NCBI RefSeq assembly: GCF_026239695.1
Contig: NZ_JAPIVS010000002.1
Span: 62,001 to 126,000, forward strand
DNA length: 64,000 nucleotides
Reading direction: 5' to 3'
Origin: Pedobacter sp. MC2016-15
Lineage (GTDB): Bacteria > Bacteroidota > Bacteroidia > Sphingobacteriales > Sphingobacteriaceae
In this document: positions 61,082 to 64,000 of the stretch, piece by piece
Numbering within the stretch: position 1 is the first letter of the stretch
How the letters are laid out: each line of letters begins with the position of its first letter
Notes under the pieces: model-generated
The model's input: the letters and a program-made list of their open reading frames with translations, nothing else
Databases searched by the model: none
Told to the model about the DNA's origin: nothing
Translations under genes and position numbers: made by a program

Positions 61082-64000
61082 ATGGGCGGCAATTACGAAA
61101 TCTTAATTTCCAAGATTAACGAATTCAGAAGAAAATTTTATCTGAATAAACTGCTGCGTGGTACCATCTATACGTTAACCCTCCTGCTGAGTCTGTATCT
61201 GGTGCTGTTTCTGCTGATCTATTTTATCCGCCCAGTACCTTACATTAAAACCATCTTATTCTTCGCTTATCTCGTCCTGCTTTTCGTATCGGCAGCCCTG
61301 GGAATAGTTAAACCAGCATTGGCGTACTTTAGCCTCAGCAAAGTGCTCAGTCTTGAAGAATCCGCTACGCTGATTGGAAATCACTTTGAGCCTATACGTG
61401 ATAAATTACTGAATACGCTACAGCTGAAAGCCCTTGCTGAGCTCTCTCCCTCACAAAATCAACTGATCCTTGCCGGCATCGACCAGAAAATCAATGATCT
61501 GAAACCTATTCCTTTCAGCAATGCCATAAGTCTTAACGACAATAAAAAATACGTCAAATACTTCCTGGCGCCACTGGCACTCATCCTGCTGGTAGCCGTA
61601 CTTGCACCCGTAGTCTGGCGGGAAGGGACGCGTAGTTTCATCCAATACAATAAAGAAATTTTACCTGCTGCTCCCTTTAATTTTGTGCTCAGGAATGCCG
61701 TGATGACGGTTACACAAGGTGACGACCTGCTGATCGAACTGGAGCTTAAAGGAGATCAGATTCCACAGGAAGTTTATCTGAACGACGGTGTAAATTTATT
61801 TAAACTGGAAAAAAAGGACCATACCGGGTTCAGCTATACTTTCAAAAATCTGCAGCGAAGTCAGAATTTCCGCTTCAGTGCCGGTGGCTTTGATTCCAGA
61901 GCCTACCAGCTGACAGTTAAGCCGCGTCCCTCCGTCCTCAGTATTGAGGCCAGCCTCGATTATCCGGCATACCTGGGGAAGAAAAATGAGGTCATTGCAA
62001 ATGCGGGCGACCTTATCCTCCCCGAAGGGACCACCGTCACCTGGAAGATATTTACTGAAAATGCAGGTACGATCCTCTTCAGCATAGATGGCCATACTAA
62101 AGAACTGCCCATGACCAATAATGAGGCACGCTTTCTGGCCAGGCTCAGAAAAAGTCAGCACTACCAGATTGTACCAAAAAACAATTTCTCGGCACACCCG
62201 GATTCAGTGAATCATCAGATCGAGGTAATACCGGACCTGGCGCCCTCCATCAATGTGGAGGAAAAAGTGGATTCTCTGAGCAGTAAGGCGCATTATTTTA
62301 GGGGAAACATCAGCGATGACCATGGCTTCAGTTCCCTGAAGTTTATTTATATCATCAGAGAAAATGGTGCAGAGAAAAATAAAGTTTCAGCTTCCATTCC
62401 CATTCAGCCGGCACAGCAGGAAAATGTTTTCCTCTACTACTGGAACCTCAAAAACCTGAGCCTTAAACCAGGGCAGACTGTAGATTACTATCTTGAAGTA
62501 GCAGATAACGATGCCGTAAATGGCGCTAAAAAAACCCGCTCTGCAATCAAAACATATACGCCCTTATCTGATCAGGCACTGTCGAAACAACAAAATACAG
62601 AGAGCGGCAGCCTGAAACAAAAAATGAACACTGCCATCAAACTTGCGGCCGAAGTGGAAAGGGACAGCAAAAGATTGGGTGAAAACCTGCTGGATAAAAA
62701 AGACCTTTCTTTTGAAAATAAAAAGGAGATTAGCCAATTGCTGGATAAACAGAAAAAACTGGAAGAAACTGTAAAAGAAATCCAGCAGGCAAAGGCAAAA
62801 AACAGCAACGATCAACTGGAAGAAAAGTCTGACAGAGCCGCCATCGCTGATAAGCAAAAACAGATTGATGAGCTTTTTAAGAATGTTCTGGACCCTAAAA
62901 CCAAAGCATTGCTTGAAAAATTACAGAGCCTCATGGATCAGAATAATAAAGACCAGGTTCAGAATGAACTGTCCAAAATGAATATGGACAATAAATCGCT
63001 CAAAAACGAGCTGGACAGAGTCCTGGAACTCTACAAACAGCTGGAATTTGAACAGAACCTGGCCAATAAGGTGGAGCGCCTGAAAAAGCTTTCAGATGCC
63101 CAGAAAGAGCTGAGCAGAAGATCGCAGGAAAAAAATGCTGATGCGGGAGCACTAAAAAAACAACAGGAAAAAGCGACACAGGAATTTAAGGAACTACAGC
63201 AGGAGCTGAAGCAACTCGACCAGAAAAATCAGGCCCTGGAACGTCCCAACAGCTTTAACCCAATGGACAAAGAAAGCGTGACGGTAACGCAGCAACAGCA
63301 GCAGAGCATGGAAAATCTGGAGAAAAAACAGCAGCAGAAAGCCGCTGAAAACCAGAAAAAAGCGGGCGAAGAGATGCAGAAAATGGCGAAAGAAATGGAA
63401 GACTCCAATCAGGCATCGGCCGAGATGGAAAACAACCTGAATACCGAAGAATTGCGCCGGCTTCTTCAAAACCTGCTGCAGACATCATTTGATCAGGAAA
63501 AGGTGATGCTCAGCCTGAAGAAAATATCTCCCTCAGACCCTGCCTATACAAAAAATGTACAGCAGCAACGCGATATCAAAGACAACATGAAAACTATTGC
63601 TGACAGCTTGTCCTCGCTGAGCAGGCGCATTCCGCAGATCGAAAGCACGGTCAGCGAAGAGATGCAGAAAATTAATTTTAACGTGGATAAAAGCCTGGAG
63701 AGCCTGGCAGAGCGCCGCACCACTGAGGCTGCCAGAAACCAGCAGTACACCATGACCTCGGTCAATAACCTCTCGCTGATGCTCAACGAAGCGCTGGATC
63801 AACTGGAAAAAGCAAAGAAAAATGCTAAATCCGGTGGCAAGGGAAAAGGAAAACAATCCATGCAGCAATTGCAAAAAATGCAGGAGCAGCTCAATAAAAA
63901 TATGCAGCAGGCAAAGCAGCAGCTGGAGAAAGAAGGTAACAAAGGCACTGTGCCTAAAGGGAAAATGACGGAGGGTTTTGCAAAAATGGCCCAGCAGCAA
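61082..64000 (+). CDS. DUF4175 family membrane protein, 3' end outside window
   Basis: An open frame of 973 codons from ATG at 61082 (MGGNYEILISKINEFRRKFY) to the window end with no stop. Two membrane helices lie at about 27-48 (TIYTLTLLLSLYLVLFLLIY) and 58-75, and a third at about 160-180 (APLALILLVAVLAPVVW). A beta-rich extracytoplasmic part (about 190-500) follows, with FNFVLRNAVMTVTQGDDLLI and DYPAYLGKKNEVIANAGD. From about 500 to the end there is a long, Gln/Lys/Glu-rich coiled coil. This layout is that of DUF4175 proteins of Bacteroidota, usually about 1,100 residues. It lies 91 nt after the cold-shock terminator. The function is unknown. Confidence 0.9.
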   Translation, partial: MGGNYEILISKINEFRRKFYLNKLLRGTIYTLTLLLSLYLVLFLLIYFIRPVPYIKTILFFAYLVLLFVSAALGIVKPALAYFSLSKVLSLEESATLIGNHFEPIRDKLLNTLQLKALAELSPSQNQLILAGIDQKINDLKPIPFSNAISLNDNKKYVKYFLAPLALILLVAVLAPVVWREGTRSFIQYNKEILPAAPFNFVLRNAVMTVTQGDDLLIELELKGDQIPQEVYLNDGVNLFKLEKKDHTGFSYTFKNLQRSQNFRFSAGGFDSRAYQLTVKPRPSVLSIEASLDYPAYLGKKNEVIANAGDLILPEGTTVTWKIFTENAGTILFSIDGHTKELPMTNNEARFLARLRKSQHYQIVPKNNFSAHPDSVNHQIEVIPDLAPSINVEEKVDSLSSKAHYFRGNISDDHGFSSLKFIYIIRENGAEKNKVSASIPIQPAQQENVFLYYWNLKNLSLKPGQTVDYYLEVADNDAVNGAKKTRSAIKTYTPLSDQALSKQQNTESGSLKQKMNTAIKLAAEVERDSKRLGENLLDKKDLSFENKKEISQLLDKQKKLEETVKEIQQAKAKNSNDQLEEKSDRAAIADKQKQIDELFKNVLDPKTKALLEKLQSLMDQNNKDQVQNELSKMNMDNKSLKNELDRVLELYKQLEFEQNLANKVERLKKLSDAQKELSRRSQEKNADAGALKKQQEKATQEFKELQQELKQLDQKNQALERPNSFNPMDKESVTVTQQQQQSMENLEKKQQQKAAENQKKAGEEMQKMAKEMEDSNQASAEMENNLNTEELRRLLQNLLQTSFDQEKVMLSLKKISPSDPAYTKNVQQQRDIKDNMKTIADSLSSLSRRIPQIESTVSEEMQKINFNVDKSLESLAERRTTEAARNQQYTMTSVNNLSLMLNEALDQLEKAKKNAKSGGKGKGKQSMQQLQKMQEQLNKNMQQAKQQLEKEGNKGTVPKGKMTEGFAKMAQQQ

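Noticed and set aside
61451..63999. Several minus-strand frames opposite the DUF4175 gene
   Set aside because: They are reverse shadows of a 973-codon gene and encode only low-complexity Phe/Leu-rich peptides.

Overview
The window looks like a chromosomal segment of a Bacteroidota species, most likely from the Sphingobacteriaceae (Pedobacter-like). The evidence is the fused lpxC/fabZ gene, a PorX regulator of type IX secretion, DUF4175, HYC_CC_PP and other families typical of the phylum, a glutaminyl-tRNA synthetase, and many promoters of the TTTG / TAnnTTTG (-33/-7) type in place of the enterobacterial -35/-10. Shine-Dalgarno sequences are mostly absent. The genus is inferred; no rRNA or tRNA gene is visible. 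I see no prophage, insertion sequence, CRISPR array or plasmid gene. This is mostly core chromosome with regulatory and efflux modules.

Layout. 1-5,7 kb: superoxide dismutase (cut by the window edge), a csaA-tadA pair, an RlmI-type rRNA methyltransferase, a bestrophin, a nucleoid-associated protein and a TerC membrane protein. 5,7-8,1 kb: an operon of ECF sigma factor, a single-span probable anti-sigma protein and a secreted repeat protein. 8,2-19,5 kb: aspS, small envelope-stress-like proteins (YtxH, holin-like), an AI-2E permease, an NtrC-type regulator, a crotonase with a stand-alone B12-binding protein, glnS, a DPP3-like lipoprotein peptidase and an amidase lipoprotein. 19,5-26,4 kb: a compact signalling operon of two hybrid histidine kinases, two receiver proteins, CheR and CheB. 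26,5-32,5 kb: a zinc peptidase, gltX, a histidine kinase with DinB, and a second ECF/anti-sigma pair with a divergent target gene. 32,6-37,2 kb: a TetR-controlled tripartite efflux operon with a perfect palindromic operator inside its promoter. 37,4-44,7 kb: ppc, an AhpC/AhpD peroxide-defence pair, a three-gene envelope cassette with a metal-binding (HMA) protein, exonuclease III and 5-formyl-THF cyclo-ligase. 44,7-49,4 kb: the lipid A operon lpxD-lpxC/fabZ-lpxA followed by an orphan ABC ATPase and efp. 49,4-56,6 kb: an HD phosphohydrolase, porX-tsaE-alanine dehydrogenase, an MFS transporter and a PBP4-type carboxypeptidase. 56,7-64 kb: a large secreted zinc metalloprotease, an intergenic region with two families of 11-bp tandem repeats, a lipoprotein, a cold-shock protein and a DUF4175 protein that runs off the end.

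How the parts work together. Several modules carry their own regulation in cis. Both ECF sigma genes are preceded by an AAC-N16/17-CGTC element, which suggests autoregulation, and the second has a mirror-image copy facing a divergent membrane-protein gene. The TetR efflux operon has its operator in the promoter spacer. Several genes have a -7 element only 4-7 nt from the start codon, which suggests leaderless transcripts. The most interesting items are the CheB/CheR/hybrid-kinase cluster with no visible chemoreceptor, the divergent ECF promoter pair, the elongation factor P with asparagine at the normally modified lysine position, the HYC_CC_PP-HMA-outer-membrane cassette, and the 11-bp repeat region. 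I found no single system that I can call wholly new.
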